Positions 9,501 through 17,972 of a DNA stretch of 64,000 bases are shown piece by piece. Under the pieces are notes generated by a model. It made no database searches. It was given only the letters and a program-made list of their open reading frames with translations, and was not told the origin of the DNA. Where the stretch lies: positions 1 through 64,000 of the forward strand of contig CAZKIP010000007.1 of the NCBI GenBank assembly GCA_964552945.1. Direction: 5' to 3'. The first letter of the stretch is position 1. Each line of letters opens with the position of its first letter. The DNA is from CAZEAB01 sp964552945. Its GTDB lineage: Archaea; Nanobdellota; Nanobdellia; Woesearchaeales; GW2011-AR9. The position numbers and the translations under genes were made by a program.

Positions 9501-11998
9501 GGATTAGGATCATTCTCAGTACACCTATAGAAAAAAGTTCCCTCTGCATCTCTCCAACAAGTAAAAGAACTTTCTTTTTGTTCTTTCTTAATTCTTAAAA
9601 GTTCAGATGCTTGAGGATTCTTCTCAAGAATAGTTTGACAGTTTTCTACAGGAGTTAAATAACGACAAAGGCTTGAAGCAACACATTGCTGTTGCTCTAA
9701 AATAACTTTTTGTACCTCAGCTTCATCTTTATCTTCGGTCCATCTTGCAGGAACGGCTCGACAAAAGAAACGATCACAAACTGCTTTGTATAAAGTATCT
9801 AACTTTTGTTCAGATTCCCATGCTGCAGCAGTATCTGGACATTTTTTAGATAATGATTTCAATTCAAAATTGACTGGCAGATTTGCATTAGGGTTTCCAA
9901 TTAATTTTTTCCAAGCGGCTATTGTTGAATCTAAATAAAGATCTAGCTGGCCATTTCCAGTAGGACATTTGTCATCCTTTTTTCTACTAGTCCAAGGTTC
10001 ATACAAAGAAACTACAACTCTTCTTACTTTAAAAACAGCCCTAGTTAACCATGAGGAATAACAACTTACTCCTGTCCAAAATACAACTGGTTCAAGAATA
10101 CTATTAATTCTTTCAATTTGATGAATTGTATAATTTACCGCAGCCATTCCTTCATTTGCTAAAAAGTCCGGAACCAAAGCAGAACTTTCTATAGGAACAT
10201 CAACAAAATAACCAAGATCTTTACAATCAACTTGAGTTTTACTTTTACTCCAAGCATTGTTACCTTCTCTTTCTTGGTAAGTTACCAAAATTTTCAAAGG
10301 GATTTTTAATTGTCTTTTTTCAAAATCTTTCCAAAAATCCTCATCTATTTCAGAAAAGTCTGAAGCCCTCAAAAGTTTAGTAGAAAGATAATACATTGTC
10401 TTATCGGGTTTCACAGACTGTGCATTTAAACTTCCGCTGGGAATTAACCTACAACCAGCACTATAATCATCCTTTTCAGCATTAGCTTTAGTACAAGCTG
10501 GTTGGAACCTTACATCAATTATTCTATATCCTTGTTCATAAGCATTTTTCTCTGCATCAAATTTTCCAATTGCCCCACCATTATAAGTAATGTTATAAAC
10601 CGCTTGAATCGATTCTCTACCTTCTTCCATCAATTGGGGATTTAATTTGAAAGGTTGAGGAGGAAATTGTGGTGGAGAAAAAACATTGAACGCAAAATCT
10701 GGTGAAGAACAACTATTAATGTAAACCGTTTTAGTTGCATGACCTACCTTACCCGTCTTATCTTCAGCCAAAATGTAAACCCTATATTGAAGTCTTTTTG
10801 CCGCCGATATTTCGTCCAACTTTGGAATTAATATTTCTTGCAAACCTGTAGGAACTTCTCTAGGATGAAGATCTTTCAAAGTAGTTAACGAAAAAGCGCT
10901 GAATTCAAATTCTTCAAAGACAAATTTTCCTTCACTATCTGCCACTACTTTTATAATTGCTTTTTTGAAATTCAAACGATATTCATCTACACTTGGTCTA
11001 AAAACATAAAGGTAAACTTCTGCTCCTGGTTCAGTGGTACCTTCAATTCCTGTTTCTGCCCTTCCTTCATAATATTCATTTCCTTTAGTAAATTGGAAAG
11101 TTACAGAAGGTTTTTCTGTATCAACATTTAGCGTTCTAGTTTCTTTACTTTCCCATCCGGCCAAATCTGTAGCAATTACTTCTAAAACATTGTCCCCTTC
11201 ATTCAAATTTATTTTTTGGTCAATTATCGTTCCAGTAAATTCATTCACAGAACTATTACTTAAAATTATTTCGATGGTACTATTCTCAGAAACAGTACCT
11301 TTCAAAGTAAAACTTTTATCTTCAATAAAATCAGGTATTTTTGAGATAGTTATTTTTGGTTTTATAGTGTCGGTAAAAGTAATACCTTCCACAGAAGCGG
11401 TGTTTCCAGAGAGGTCAGAAGATTCAATTCTGATATTATTATGTTGATTAGCTAAAAGAAAAATATTTTCAAAAATAAAGGAAGCATCTTTCTCCTCTCC
11501 AACAATTTTTGCGGTTACACTATCAACCTGTAAATCGTTAACAAAAATCTTAACATCTGCATTTGCTTCAGTTTTCCCAGATAAAGCCATTTTGTTTCCT
11601 TTGTTAGAAGAAGGAATTACAACTTCAAGAGTTGGAGGAGTTAAATCAGGAGCCAGAGTTGTAAAGGAGTAGAACTCACCATTATTGTCATCAACTAAAC
11701 TATTACTTTCAACTGAATAAAAATAAGTTGTTTCGGATTTTAAATTGGAAATTAAAAATTTATGTGAAGAAAGTTGGGTAGAATCTCCCTTAGTAATCAA
11801 ATTGTCTTTACTCTCACCATATCTAACAAAACTATCGGCAGGTTCATCGGTAATCCAGCTAATTGAAGCAGTATTATCAGTTACATCTGATTTAACATCA
11901 GAGATTTGTAAAGCAGATACCAAAGAGATATTCAAAATAAGCAGAACTAGTAAAATCAAAAAAAGGTTCGCTTTTTTATTTGTCATCTTGTTTATCAT
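6521..11998 (-). CDS. Giant secreted FN3/Ig-domain, Cys-rich surface protein
   Basis: The 1825-residue product has a signal peptide (about 1-30, VSA|LQ). A fibronectin type III-like domain follows (about 30-113, with TASISWITDEPADSFVRYG, typical of FN3/purple acid phosphatase N-domains). About three Ig-like modules follow, to about residue 430, with GKTEANADV, GTVSENSTIEI and GTTEPGAEVYLYV. The remaining ~1400 residues are unique, rich in Cys and aromatic residues, and end with CCPK. No transmembrane anchor is visible after the signal peptide, so attachment would rely on partners. It lies 18 bases after the 661-residue pilin-like gene and overlaps the next gene by 4 bp, indicating one operon. 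Function unknown; adhesion or assembly is inferred. Confidence 0.85.
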   Translation of the reverse strand: MINKMTNKKANLFLILLVLLILNISLVSALQISDVKSDVTDNTASISWITDEPADSFVRYGESKDNLITKGDSTQLSSHKFLISNLKSETTYFYSVESNSLVDDNNGEFYSFTTLAPDLTPPTLEVVIPSSNKGNKMALSGKTEANADVKIFVNDLQVDSVTAKIVGEEKDASFIFENIFLLANQHNNIRIESSDLSGNTASVEGITFTDTIKPKITISKIPDFIEDKSFTLKGTVSENSTIEIILSNSSVNEFTGTIIDQKINLNEGDNVLEVIATDLAGWESKETRTLNVDTEKPSVTFQFTKGNEYYEGRAETGIEGTTEPGAEVYLYVFRPSVDEYRLNFKKAIIKVVADSEGKFVFEEFEFSAFSLTTLKDLHPREVPTGLQEILIPKLDEISAAKRLQYRVYILAEDKTGKVGHATKTVYINSCSSPDFAFNVFSPPQFPPQPFKLNPQLMEEGRESIQAVYNITYNGGAIGKFDAEKNAYEQGYRIIDVRFQPACTKANAEKDDYSAGCRLIPSGSLNAQSVKPDKTMYYLSTKLLRASDFSEIDEDFWKDFEKRQLKIPLKILVTYQEREGNNAWSKSKTQVDCKDLGYFVDVPIESSALVPDFLANEGMAAVNYTIHQIERINSILEPVVFWTGVSCYSSWLTRAVFKVRRVVVSLYEPWTSRKKDDKCPTGNGQLDLYLDSTIAAWKKLIGNPNANLPVNFELKSLSKKCPDTAAAWESEQKLDTLYKAVCDRFFCRAVPARWTEDKDEAEVQKVILEQQQCVASSLCRYLTPVENCQTILEKNPQASELLRIKKEQKESSFTCWRDAEGTFFYRCTENDPNPSCAKDVTKLDNRGIWRLNPVLNPGQTKSKVLALKGDLNGPACVAEEKSCKNVCKAKSGFRAVSDGYRLDEKSGAYLTGGGCYKEEKSLSGLKLRSSVGKKVDASTFTAGYTKDCFVEENTGDKYQCACEKQDVPLKKSKSVRVALKKENEVVEEWSYRQSSIYRESGRNKGTYYPEWRYYGGRDFTAAFGLDHISDFVGDKKIARINPRDYVPAWQTMCLPRIQDQLTLLQNGLIQFRNCILAAKNSAIQDAGSCKTFFTNTVCSWIYSGISLLTNQCSPVTFDDVPELKDPTDGDATQLFKALRQGIPEGLKGSTSDLKDDYGAVAEQQFRVGSEGFTQSMCLFALGYDFPSNFDFLTDSAYGRPMKTSVLPLIANREFTSFDPIQGLPQFTYNLGMDIIPGCRLRGYRTSLKCIGVEDLGNKGIDQSCDGQGCDCLKASNQNTPFQGDKEKIIQSGSKFGSLTRLQPYDIPYKNPLQISSHFRYDHVKLELFLESGQDPKECFDEGYQTAQGGLFYFPLSHKAGKEFAQCQVDFATGRYLCPELSTLFQGGQSYLEHPFLRCYNKETEEFVDCKTPNLFVLNNEIVVKPYVRIGNDKACLKVTDNKGKNKQIVLLGEGYTGTVAPSLSLGRVTPDMISGGKVGTIVRRDTVSDAGCGGNGKELEIVAWPDEATSKSVNMPFFFEKQSNNKYQLRVGNNDVSVIPGGNSKKYDLNKNGYLSYGGDIDLTKSDIDAAVFTLGEFRFKKVLGNPEKSNGKCEYKTVPSTSSSKGNVGSLNVKVELLQPGAGDNCFTAINLVPKSSFGKNSHTQKIKLQLQKEEVAVAIGMHDDFMNDNYQLVQNKAEAIVKLKENNLDDASALYYWISSYVMQGKDNFRGEIISLLGRFFEPGFAEGGYPAYVTGTTEYKKIKKYLCLIDNDVDKRFQKYCGETSALTKCETLPQYEDFSCQDTKLSTFDQTKADKCVSLQCQDSILKKRGIKNPSDWKCCPK

Positions 11999-12016
11999 AT
12001 TACTTTTTTCTTATCT

Positions 12017-14002
12017 TCATTTGATTATTTCAGGCGAAGATACCAAGGAACTTTTTCCTTCCAATCCACCTATAAAAGTATAAAGTTCATCTTCTGAAAG
12101 ATCTTCTTCACCAATGGTGTGGAAAATTATTTTTTTACTTTCTTTCAAATCAGTCCAGGAAGTAGTCCAATTACCTTTGTAACCTGCAACAAAATCGTCA
12201 TCTTCAAATACATTAATCTCTAATTGATATGCAAAATCAGCTTCAGCTAAAAATGATAAGGAGTTATAACCTTCCACTTCCACACCTTTCTTTGAAGAAA
12301 CAAAGACGGATTCTAAAAATGGTTTACCTTCCACGTTTTTCTTTAATGAATTCAGGGTAATCATGTAAACTGCGTTCTCACTAAGTTCTTCTCCTGAGCT
12401 AATAGTAGTTCCATCTAAATTATATTTTAGAACTTCAATTTTTTCAACAGGAACTTCAAATAAAGGAGTTAAGTGGAGTTCAACTTGTTTCCCACTCTCT
12501 GAAACTACTCTTTTCCAATCTTGTAAATATCCTCCTTTTTCTCCTCTCAAAATTCCACCAACACAATAAGGAAAATTTCTCGTGAAACCTGCTTGGTAAC
12601 CACTATCTGCAAAATCAAATTCGGTAGCTCCCATATCACATTGGTATTTCACACAAGTGAAACTCACATTAACATCTTCTAAAGGTTCAGAAAACTTTAC
12701 TCCACTAAGTGGGCTATCAACGGTTTCCCATGTAAGAATGGTCATTGGAAGTTTTTTATTTGAACAAAACAAATTGCTTGGAGGTAAATTAACTGAGTTT
12801 GGATCTCTAGCCACAATTACATTTTCCCTATTTGGCATATTTCTCTGCAAATGTACGGTAAAAGCTGTATTGAAAACAAAATCAGACCTTTGATCTCTCA
12901 ATTGAACTAAGACCGGATAAGTTACATCATAAGTAAATTTCCAATTTTGTAAACACACTTTTGAAAGAAGATCTGAACCACCCGTCATGCCACTCCTCAT
13001 TTTTCCTCCAATGTTTGGAGTTACTTGAAAAGTAAAGGGATAATTGTTATGATAACGGAAAGTTACCGTTAAATCTTCTTTTTGAAATTCATTTCCTACA
13101 TCCCAATTATAATGATGTTTGTAATATGAAAATTCTTCAGGAAATTCAACAACCTCTGTTCCTTTAACTTTAACTTGCGGAATGTTTACTCTCAACAAAT
13201 CCTGCAAAGCCATCTTTGCCAAATTTACGTCCCACTCTTTCTCCTTACAGCTAACTTCAAATCCTGCTAAAGGTAGCCTTGGATGATCTAAAGAAAGTAA
13301 ATCTTGTGTAAGATCTTCGAATTTGAGGGTGTTAACTTCCTGCTCAACAACCGCTTTAGCAGTGTCATATAATGATTTAAATCTAGTAGGCGACTCAGCA
13401 TTATGGTTAATTACTTCCGTAACTAAATCTCCATGTTTATCTCTAATATCAATTTCCCAATGAACATTGAAAAGAACCCTACTTTCAACTAATTCTGTAT
13501 CAGAATTTATTTCACTCTTTTCTACAAAATCATAAATTTCACCATAAGCCTGCTCACTAAACACACATTCACTTAAATGTGCTTCAAGGTAAGTATCAAC
13601 CCGTTCTTTAATTTCCAACAAAGAAGGAATTCTCAAATTGGAACCATATGCCCAATAAGGAACAACGTTTACAGGAGTTATCTTTAAATGAGAACTCTCA
13701 TCATTAACAATTTCTAAAGGTACGTCAATGTAACCTCCTTGTAAAGCTATTTTTTCTAACGCTTCGTCTCCCACTCCCTTAATACAAGAAACGATGAATT
13801 CTTCAACAGAACTTTTTTCGGTAGGGATTATTTTTGCAGGAATAAAATTTACCGCTTCTTTTTGTACCAAGATAACTAGTACTAAAACTAAAACAATAAA
13901 AATTCCCAGAATTATGAAAACCGTTACCTGTCCTTTTCCAGAGGGAGCGAACTTGCTTAAAATACTGCCTATTCTAAGTCCATCTTCCCTCTTTTTGTAC
14001 AT
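12017..14002 (-). CDS. Surface protein with pilin-like N-terminal anchor
   Basis: This 661-residue protein opens the surface operon. A ~22-residue basic leader ends in SGKGQ and is followed by a long hydrophobic helix (TVFIILGIFIVLVLVLVIL), the layout of archaeal type IV pilin-like proteins. The exterior part begins with a VEEFIVSCIKGV segment and an LQGGYIDVP motif, then long beta-rich regions with several Cys residues (VSCKEK, VCLQNW, FCSNK, FTCVKYQC). No catalytic motif is recognised. It is followed closely by the giant FN3/Ig gene. I infer it anchors or nucleates the complex at the membrane. Confidence 0.8.
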   Translation of the reverse strand: MYKKREDGLRIGSILSKFAPSGKGQVTVFIILGIFIVLVLVLVILVQKEAVNFIPAKIIPTEKSSVEEFIVSCIKGVGDEALEKIALQGGYIDVPLEIVNDESSHLKITPVNVVPYWAYGSNLRIPSLLEIKERVDTYLEAHLSECVFSEQAYGEIYDFVEKSEINSDTELVESRVLFNVHWEIDIRDKHGDLVTEVINHNAESPTRFKSLYDTAKAVVEQEVNTLKFEDLTQDLLSLDHPRLPLAGFEVSCKEKEWDVNLAKMALQDLLRVNIPQVKVKGTEVVEFPEEFSYYKHHYNWDVGNEFQKEDLTVTFRYHNNYPFTFQVTPNIGGKMRSGMTGGSDLLSKVCLQNWKFTYDVTYPVLVQLRDQRSDFVFNTAFTVHLQRNMPNRENVIVARDPNSVNLPPSNLFCSNKKLPMTILTWETVDSPLSGVKFSEPLEDVNVSFTCVKYQCDMGATEFDFADSGYQAGFTRNFPYCVGGILRGEKGGYLQDWKRVVSESGKQVELHLTPLFEVPVEKIEVLKYNLDGTTISSGEELSENAVYMITLNSLKKNVEGKPFLESVFVSSKKGVEVEGYNSLSFLAEADFAYQLEINVFEDDDFVAGYKGNWTTSWTDLKESKKIIFHTIGEEDLSEDELYTFIGGLEGKSSLVSSPEIIK

Positions 14003-14022
14003 AGAATTAGGTATAGTATATT

Positions 14023-14034
14023 GCTTTATAAAGC
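14023..14034 (-). promoter_or_regulatory. TATA box of the surface/lysozyme operon
   Basis: GCTTTATAAAGC (palindromic) lies 21-32 bases upstream of the ATG at 14002 on the minus strand. It is the only clear promoter before the four-gene operon, whose members are separated by 18 bases or overlap, so all four may be transcribed from here. Confidence 0.6.
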
Positions 14035-14150
14035 TTGTGTTATCTTATCGTGCACAAAAGCACATTAAAAACTAGCAAAGATCATCAAAATTTTATTTGG
14101 AGAATGAACAAAATACTTGTTTTTGAATCTCAAAGAGTGCATTTAACAGA

Positions 14151-14954
14151 TTATCCGATGTAGCTAACTTCTTTTTTCTTTAATTTCGCGCCTGCTTGAC
14201 TTGAGCCAATTTCAGAGATATATTCCTTAGTTCTTTTCATTAACTCTTTCTCTACGGCAATAATTTCACGGGACATTTTCTTAATATCTATCCCAATTGA
14301 AAACTTTAAATCTAATATTTTTAACAACTCTTTAGCACCCTTAATACCTAGATACATTGGATGGGCAAAAGTTTCAGCCAATATAGCTACTCCTTTAACT
14401 TTTCTTTTCTTACCTAAACCTAACAAAACACCAGAAACTCCAACTATTGGGCCAACAACTCCAAAAATATGTTTCTCTTTGAGTCCTTTCACATATTGTC
14501 TTAAAAGTGGCTGATTGTTTGCAGTACAAAATACTCTAGGATTCTCTGGAACACTTTGTAATCCAATACCTCCAGTTGTAATTATCTCAGAACATTGAAA
14601 TTTTTTTACGATTTTAAGAATTTCTTCACAGAAAATAAAACAGCTAGTTTCATCTATTGGTTGAATATCTCCTGTTAACAAAAGAAGATCCCTCTTTTTG
14701 CTTCTAGGCCCATATTTTTTATAATAAATTTCTATCTTTGGCATCTCTACCAAATCTTTCTCATTAACAAACACGGAATGAGGAAATTTATATGAAAAGA
14801 ATGAGTAGAGTTTCTTTGCTTCTAACTCTTCAATTAAAAAGTCAACAGCAATTTTCCCCACATTACCTATCCCCGGAAGACCTTCTATGAACAAAGGTTT
14901 TCTTAATTTGGGCAAAACTTTCTCTTCTTGTGTTATTTTCCAAGGGGAATCCAT
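14151..14954 (-). CDS. PAC2 family protein (proteasome-assembly-chaperone-like)
   Basis: The 267 residues match the archaeal PAC2/DUF75 family: PLFIEGLPGIGNVGKIAVDFL at the N-terminus, KRDLLLLTGDIQP, ITTGGIGL, and VGPIVGVSGVLLGLG followed by AETFAHP. Eukaryotic PAC2 helps assemble the 20S proteasome; the archaeal proteins are structurally similar but their role is not settled. A C-terminal basic helix follows the core. A TATA-like CTATATAAAC precedes the gene by about 20-28 bases, so it seems to be transcribed alone. Confidence 0.88.
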   Translation of the reverse strand: MDSPWKITQEEKVLPKLRKPLFIEGLPGIGNVGKIAVDFLIEELEAKKLYSFFSYKFPHSVFVNEKDLVEMPKIEIYYKKYGPRSKKRDLLLLTGDIQPIDETSCFIFCEEILKIVKKFQCSEIITTGGIGLQSVPENPRVFCTANNQPLLRQYVKGLKEKHIFGVVGPIVGVSGVLLGLGKKRKVKGVAILAETFAHPMYLGIKGAKELLKILDLKFSIGIDIKKMSREIIAVEKELMKRTKEYISEIGSSQAGAKLKKKEVSYIG

Positions 14955-14992
14955 ATAATTAAGAATAACTTTCTGTTTATATAGTTTTGGGA

Positions 14993-15283
14993 TTAACTTA
15001 TTTTTAGAATTTTTTTAATTTTTTCAAAATTTGCTTTTATATCTGGTCCAAAATCCTCAATATTTAGTTTAGAAGCTTGCATTTCAGCCATAATTTTACG
15101 ATATTTTTCAGGCCCTTTTTTGAGAACAAATGCATCAAGTTCTTTACTCCGATTTCCTTTAGAAGAGGCCATAGATAAATTCATCCTTAATTGGTTTATT
15201 TGTTTAGCGATAGCTGCAATTACGCTGTCACGATCTATCCTTTTTCCACCAGTTATTCTGGCCCATACACTGCTAATGCCCAT
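14993..15283 (-). CDS. Hypothetical small helical protein
   Basis: I choose the ATG at 15283 (96 residues), because a TATA-like CTTATTTATATTC lies just upstream; a TTG at 15322 would add 13 residues. The product is basic and helical, with ITGGKRIDRDSV and a KKGPEKYRKIMAEMQ segment. No family is recognised. The structured repeat element begins about 45 bases upstream of this start, between it and the purine nucleoside phosphorylase gene. Confidence 0.6.
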   Translation of the reverse strand: MGISSVWARITGGKRIDRDSVIAAIAKQINQLRMNLSMASSKGNRSKELDAFVLKKGPEKYRKIMAEMQASKLNIEDFGPDIKANFEKIKKILKIS

Positions 15284-15328
15284 TTTATTATAGAAATCGT
15301 TTGAATATAAATAAGTTTTCAAAAATTA

Positions 15329-15451
15329 GGCTTAATCCAAAATAACACAATTTAGTATACTGGCGCCAATTGAGGCACACGGGGTCTCGTCAAAGAGCCC
15401 GTAATCGTGCCGTGCCCCAGTATACTAATGTCCTCTATTCTGGATGAAGCC
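15329..15451. repeat. Structured intergenic repeat, copy 1
   Basis: The outer arms are GGCTTAATCCAAAATAA (15329) and CTATTCTGGATGAAGCC (to 15451). An inner perfect 12-bp stem TTAGTATACTGG / CCAGTATACTAA (15352-15363 with 15417-15428) encloses a GC-rich hairpin (GGCAC...GTGCC, CGGG...CCCG). It starts 6 bases after the stop of the minus-strand purine nucleoside phosphorylase gene. Its central loop differs from copies 2 and 3, but the arms are the same. Confidence 0.8.
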
Positions 15452-15457
15452 CAAAAA

Positions 15458-16369
15458 TTATGGGTTCAGAACCCTTTCTCTGTAAAGTCTAAAGAAATTT
15501 GCTACAACCTTCTCAATTCTTTGTTTCACTAGAGGATCTTCTAAAACTGCGGTAACTTCGGCATGTGAAGTAGAGTTAGTACCATCCTCTTTTGTTGAGT
15601 TGGTTATTAAACTCATCCCAACACAATTCATGCCCCTATTTCTTGCAGCTTCCACTTCAGGGATAGTTGACATCCCCACTGCTTGTAATCCCATATTCCT
15701 GAAAGCAATAACTTGCGCTTTAGTTTCATAAGTAGGACCAATTACCGCACCATAAGATCCTAGATGCATCTCTCCAGCTTTCATTAATAAAGCAGTTAAT
15801 TGTTCATCATAAGCATCATGCATTGGAACAAATCGTTGTAAATTTTCTTGGTCAATAGTTTTAAAATCCATCATTCTTCCAGATAAAGGACAAGGAATAC
15901 CCAAAGACATATGGCTTGATAAAGCCATTAATTCTCCTACCTTATAACTTGTATCTAATCCTCCTGCAGCATTGGTTACAAAATAATTTGCCACACCTAA
16001 ATTAGCCATTACATTGACTGCAAAAACGGTCTCTAAAATCCCTTGATTGAATGGTTTATCAACAACTTCATAAAAATGAGTCCTTCCTTGTAAACCAATA
16101 ATTGGTACCCCTTCTAATTCTCCAAGGTGTAGATTACCAGCATGACCTTTTACTGTAGGTACAGGAAATCTAGGAATTTCACTATAAGGAATTATTCTAG
16201 AATTATCTATTTTATCAGCCAATCCTCCCAATCCAGAACCTAGAGTTAAAGCAAATAAAGGCTTAAAATCACCCATCTGTTCTTTTAAGTATTGAGCTGC
16301 TTCATCAACATGAGCTTCATAATTACGTTGAAAATCCAATGCGTCAGTGAGAATTTTTAATGAGTCCAT
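15458..16369 (-). CDS. punA: Purine nucleoside phosphorylase (class II/trimeric type)
   Basis: This 303-residue protein shows the trimeric PNP motifs in order: LTLGSGLGGLAD (phosphate site), TVKGHAGNLHLGEL, LQGRTHFYE, VTNAAGGLD, IGPTYETKAQV, and the signature GMSTIPEVEAARNRGM followed by SLITN. It would split purine nucleosides with phosphate into base and (deoxy)ribose-1-phosphate; the Asn in SLITN is typical of 6-oxopurine (inosine/guanosine) enzymes. Length and motifs look intact, so I expect it to be active. It belongs with the other salvage enzymes here (MTAP-APRT, AMP phosphorylase). The repeat element begins 6 bases after its stop. Confidence 0.93.
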   Translation of the reverse strand: MDSLKILTDALDFQRNYEAHVDEAAQYLKEQMGDFKPLFALTLGSGLGGLADKIDNSRIIPYSEIPRFPVPTVKGHAGNLHLGELEGVPIIGLQGRTHFYEVVDKPFNQGILETVFAVNVMANLGVANYFVTNAAGGLDTSYKVGELMALSSHMSLGIPCPLSGRMMDFKTIDQENLQRFVPMHDAYDEQLTALLMKAGEMHLGSYGAVIGPTYETKAQVIAFRNMGLQAVGMSTIPEVEAARNRGMNCVGMSLITNSTKEDGTNSTSHAEVTAVLEDPLVKQRIEKVVANFFRLYRERVLNP

Positions 16370-16424
16370 TTAGGACTATTTACCCCCGTTTTTTATATAG
16401 TTAACTGCTAAAAAGTCAAAAAAA

Positions 16425-16655
16425 TTACAAATCAAGAATTATAATGCCATTATCAGAATCATCTCTGTCTATGATTTGAGGTTCTCTCGTAGGATCAATT
16501 CTCCTATCAATAGAATCTTCGTAACCAGGGGGTATTCTGTTAGTATCTGGAACGGGAACTCTTAAAGGAACAGGTTCATATCCTGCAGGTTTATCCTCAT
16601 CCAAGATGTCATAAATTAATGTGTTTCCAAAGATATTATAGTCTAATTCTAGCAT
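16425..16655 (-). CDS. Hypothetical acidic small protein
   Basis: 76 residues, Pro- and Asp-rich, with an EPVPLRVPVPDTNRIPP segment and an acidic C-terminus, probably partly disordered. No family recognised. It precedes the PNP gene on the same strand by 55 bases and has an AT-rich TATA-like stretch before the ATG. Confidence 0.5.
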   Translation of the reverse strand: MLELDYNIFGNTLIYDILDEDKPAGYEPVPLRVPVPDTNRIPPGYEDSIDRRIDPTREPQIIDRDDSDNGIIILDL

Positions 16656-16782
16656 TTTAGTATAGAAATATGCTTAAATATATAAATGTTACGATTGTTT
16701 GGTGACGAAAGTACAAAAATGAGATAGCCCCCTTCTTTTTTCTTCCCACAACATTTTTAAAAAAACTATCAAATAAAAACCC

Positions 16783-17160
16783 ATGAATAAGGAATTCTGG
16801 ATTAAAGTTCTCTACATCATCCACATCCCAATAACAGTTTTTTGGTTTGGGCTATTTCTCATCCCAACTTATTTCTGGGCTGATAGAATGCTTTTTCAAT
16901 TTTGGTACGCCATAGGACTTGTATCTATCCAATATCTGTGGGGGATTCTTGTTTTTAGAAAATTTAGTTCAATCTGTCCTGTAACAACGATGATGCAACT
17001 TCTTCGAGGATATGATTTAAATGATGAAAGAAATTATAAACATGGTTTTATTGCTGAATTCATACAAGACTTAAACCTACCTCTGAAACCTAAACACACA
17101 GATTATTTACTTAAAACAACTTTTGTAGTAATAGTTCTTCAATATATTTTTTTAGTTTAA
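16783..17160 (+). CDS. Small integral membrane protein (DUF2784-like)
   Basis: The 125-residue product has three hydrophobic segments: about 8-30, about 38-56 and a C-terminal one at about 107-125. Between the last two lies a SICPVTTMMQLLRGYD motif. The ICP-T...LR pattern recalls DUF2784 membrane proteins, but the match is from memory and partial. It is monocistronic and convergent with the VIT1-family gene; the repeat element fills the space between the two stop codons. Function unknown. Confidence 0.65.
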   Translation: MNKEFWIKVLYIIHIPITVFWFGLFLIPTYFWADRMLFQFWYAIGLVSIQYLWGILVFRKFSSICPVTTMMQLLRGYDLNDERNYKHGFIAEFIQDLNLPLKPKHTDYLLKTTFVVIVLQYIFLV

Positions 17161-17163
17161 TCG

Positions 17164-17282
17164 GGCTTCTTCCAGAATAACATACCTTTGTATACTGGCG
17201 CCCTGACGAAGTCGAGCCGATGAGCGAAGCTCATGATAACGGCGTGCTCCAGTATACAAATTCACTATATTCTGGATGAAGC
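17164..17282. repeat. Structured intergenic repeat, copy 2
   Basis: Outer arms GGCTTCTTCCAGAATAA (17164) and TATTCTGGATGAAGC (to 17282) are near-perfect inverted repeats. A perfect 12-bp stem TTTGTATACTGG / CCAGTATACAAA (17187-17198 with 17249-17260) encloses small hairpins, among them GATGAGC-gaa-GCTCAT (17218-17234). It occupies essentially the whole gap between two convergent stop codons (17160 and 17289). Confidence 0.85.
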
Positions 17283-17288
17283 AGTTAA

Positions 17289-17972
17289 TCACATAAACAC
17301 AGAAACTAAATTACCAATCAAATAACCTATAATTCCAGCCCCTATACCAACTAAAACAATTTCTATCCCAGATTTAAACCAATTTCTTTTGGTGTAATAA
17401 GTCTTAGATAACCCCACCAAAAATAGAACTATTATTGTAAGAACTATCGCATATGTAACCGCGGTCATTCCAGAAGAAAGAATGAACGGAGTAATTGGAA
17501 ATGCCGACCCTACTAAAAAAGAAAGAAACATTGTAAAAGCATTTCTAAATGGAAGATCCAACTTCTTTTTTGATATTCCAACCTTTTTTCTAACAAGATA
17601 ATTACAAATAAATTCGGGATGTTTCTTTCTTGAATGGTCCTTAAAAAGAGAACCAATCTCTTTTCTAGATAAACCTTCTTTTACCAAAATGCTTTTCATT
17701 TCACCAATACATTTTTGAGGATTTTTTTCAAGATACTTCCTTGTTGAGGTAATTTCCTGTTCATAAACTTCTCTCTGTGACTTAGCGGAAAGATAACTAC
17801 CTGCAGACATTGAAAAAGCACCGGCAAACATACTTGCTAATCCAGCTAATACCACCATTAAATTGCTACCACCACCAACATAAACTCCCAAAACTAAACC
17901 AAGGTTAGAAACCAAACCATCCTCGATACCAAAAACAAAATCGCGCATCAATTCGCTTAGACCCCTAGTCAT
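17289..17972 (-). CDS. VIT1/CCC1-family transporter (iron/manganese)
   Basis: 227 residues with the family's N-terminal motif (DFVFGIEDGLVSNLGLVLGVYVGG, then AGLASMFAGAFSMSAGSYLS). A hydrophilic cytoplasmic domain (about 65-130) follows, then three more membrane helices, SAFPITPF and a C-terminal GAGIIGYLIG helix. VIT1/CCC1 proteins move Fe2+ or Mn2+ out of the cytosol; the hydrophilic domain binds metal. The start overlaps the upstream lipoprotein stop (ATGA), placing it third in a gatD-lipoprotein-transporter operon. Substrate is inferred from family. Confidence 0.88.
   Translation of the reverse strand: MTRGLSELMRDFVFGIEDGLVSNLGLVLGVYVGGGSNLMVVLAGLASMFAGAFSMSAGSYLSAKSQREVYEQEITSTRKYLEKNPQKCIGEMKSILVKEGLSRKEIGSLFKDHSRKKHPEFICNYLVRKKVGISKKKLDLPFRNAFTMFLSFLVGSAFPITPFILSSGMTAVTYAIVLTIIVLFLVGLSKTYYTKRNWFKSGIEIVLVGIGAGIIGYLIGNLVSVFM

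Noticed and set aside
11190..11447. Open frame opposite the giant surface gene
   Set aside because: It and several others opposite the long minus-strand genes lack ribosome-binding sites and protein-like composition; they are antisense shadows of strongly coding DNA.
14104..14163. 19-codon ORF before the PAC2 gene
   Set aside because: Too short, no TATA box at the right distance, and it runs into the convergent PAC2 coding end.
16669..16780. Possible RNA gene in the AT-rich gap before the 125-residue membrane gene
   Set aside because: No stems or box motifs were found beyond TATA-like sequences for the flanking genes.
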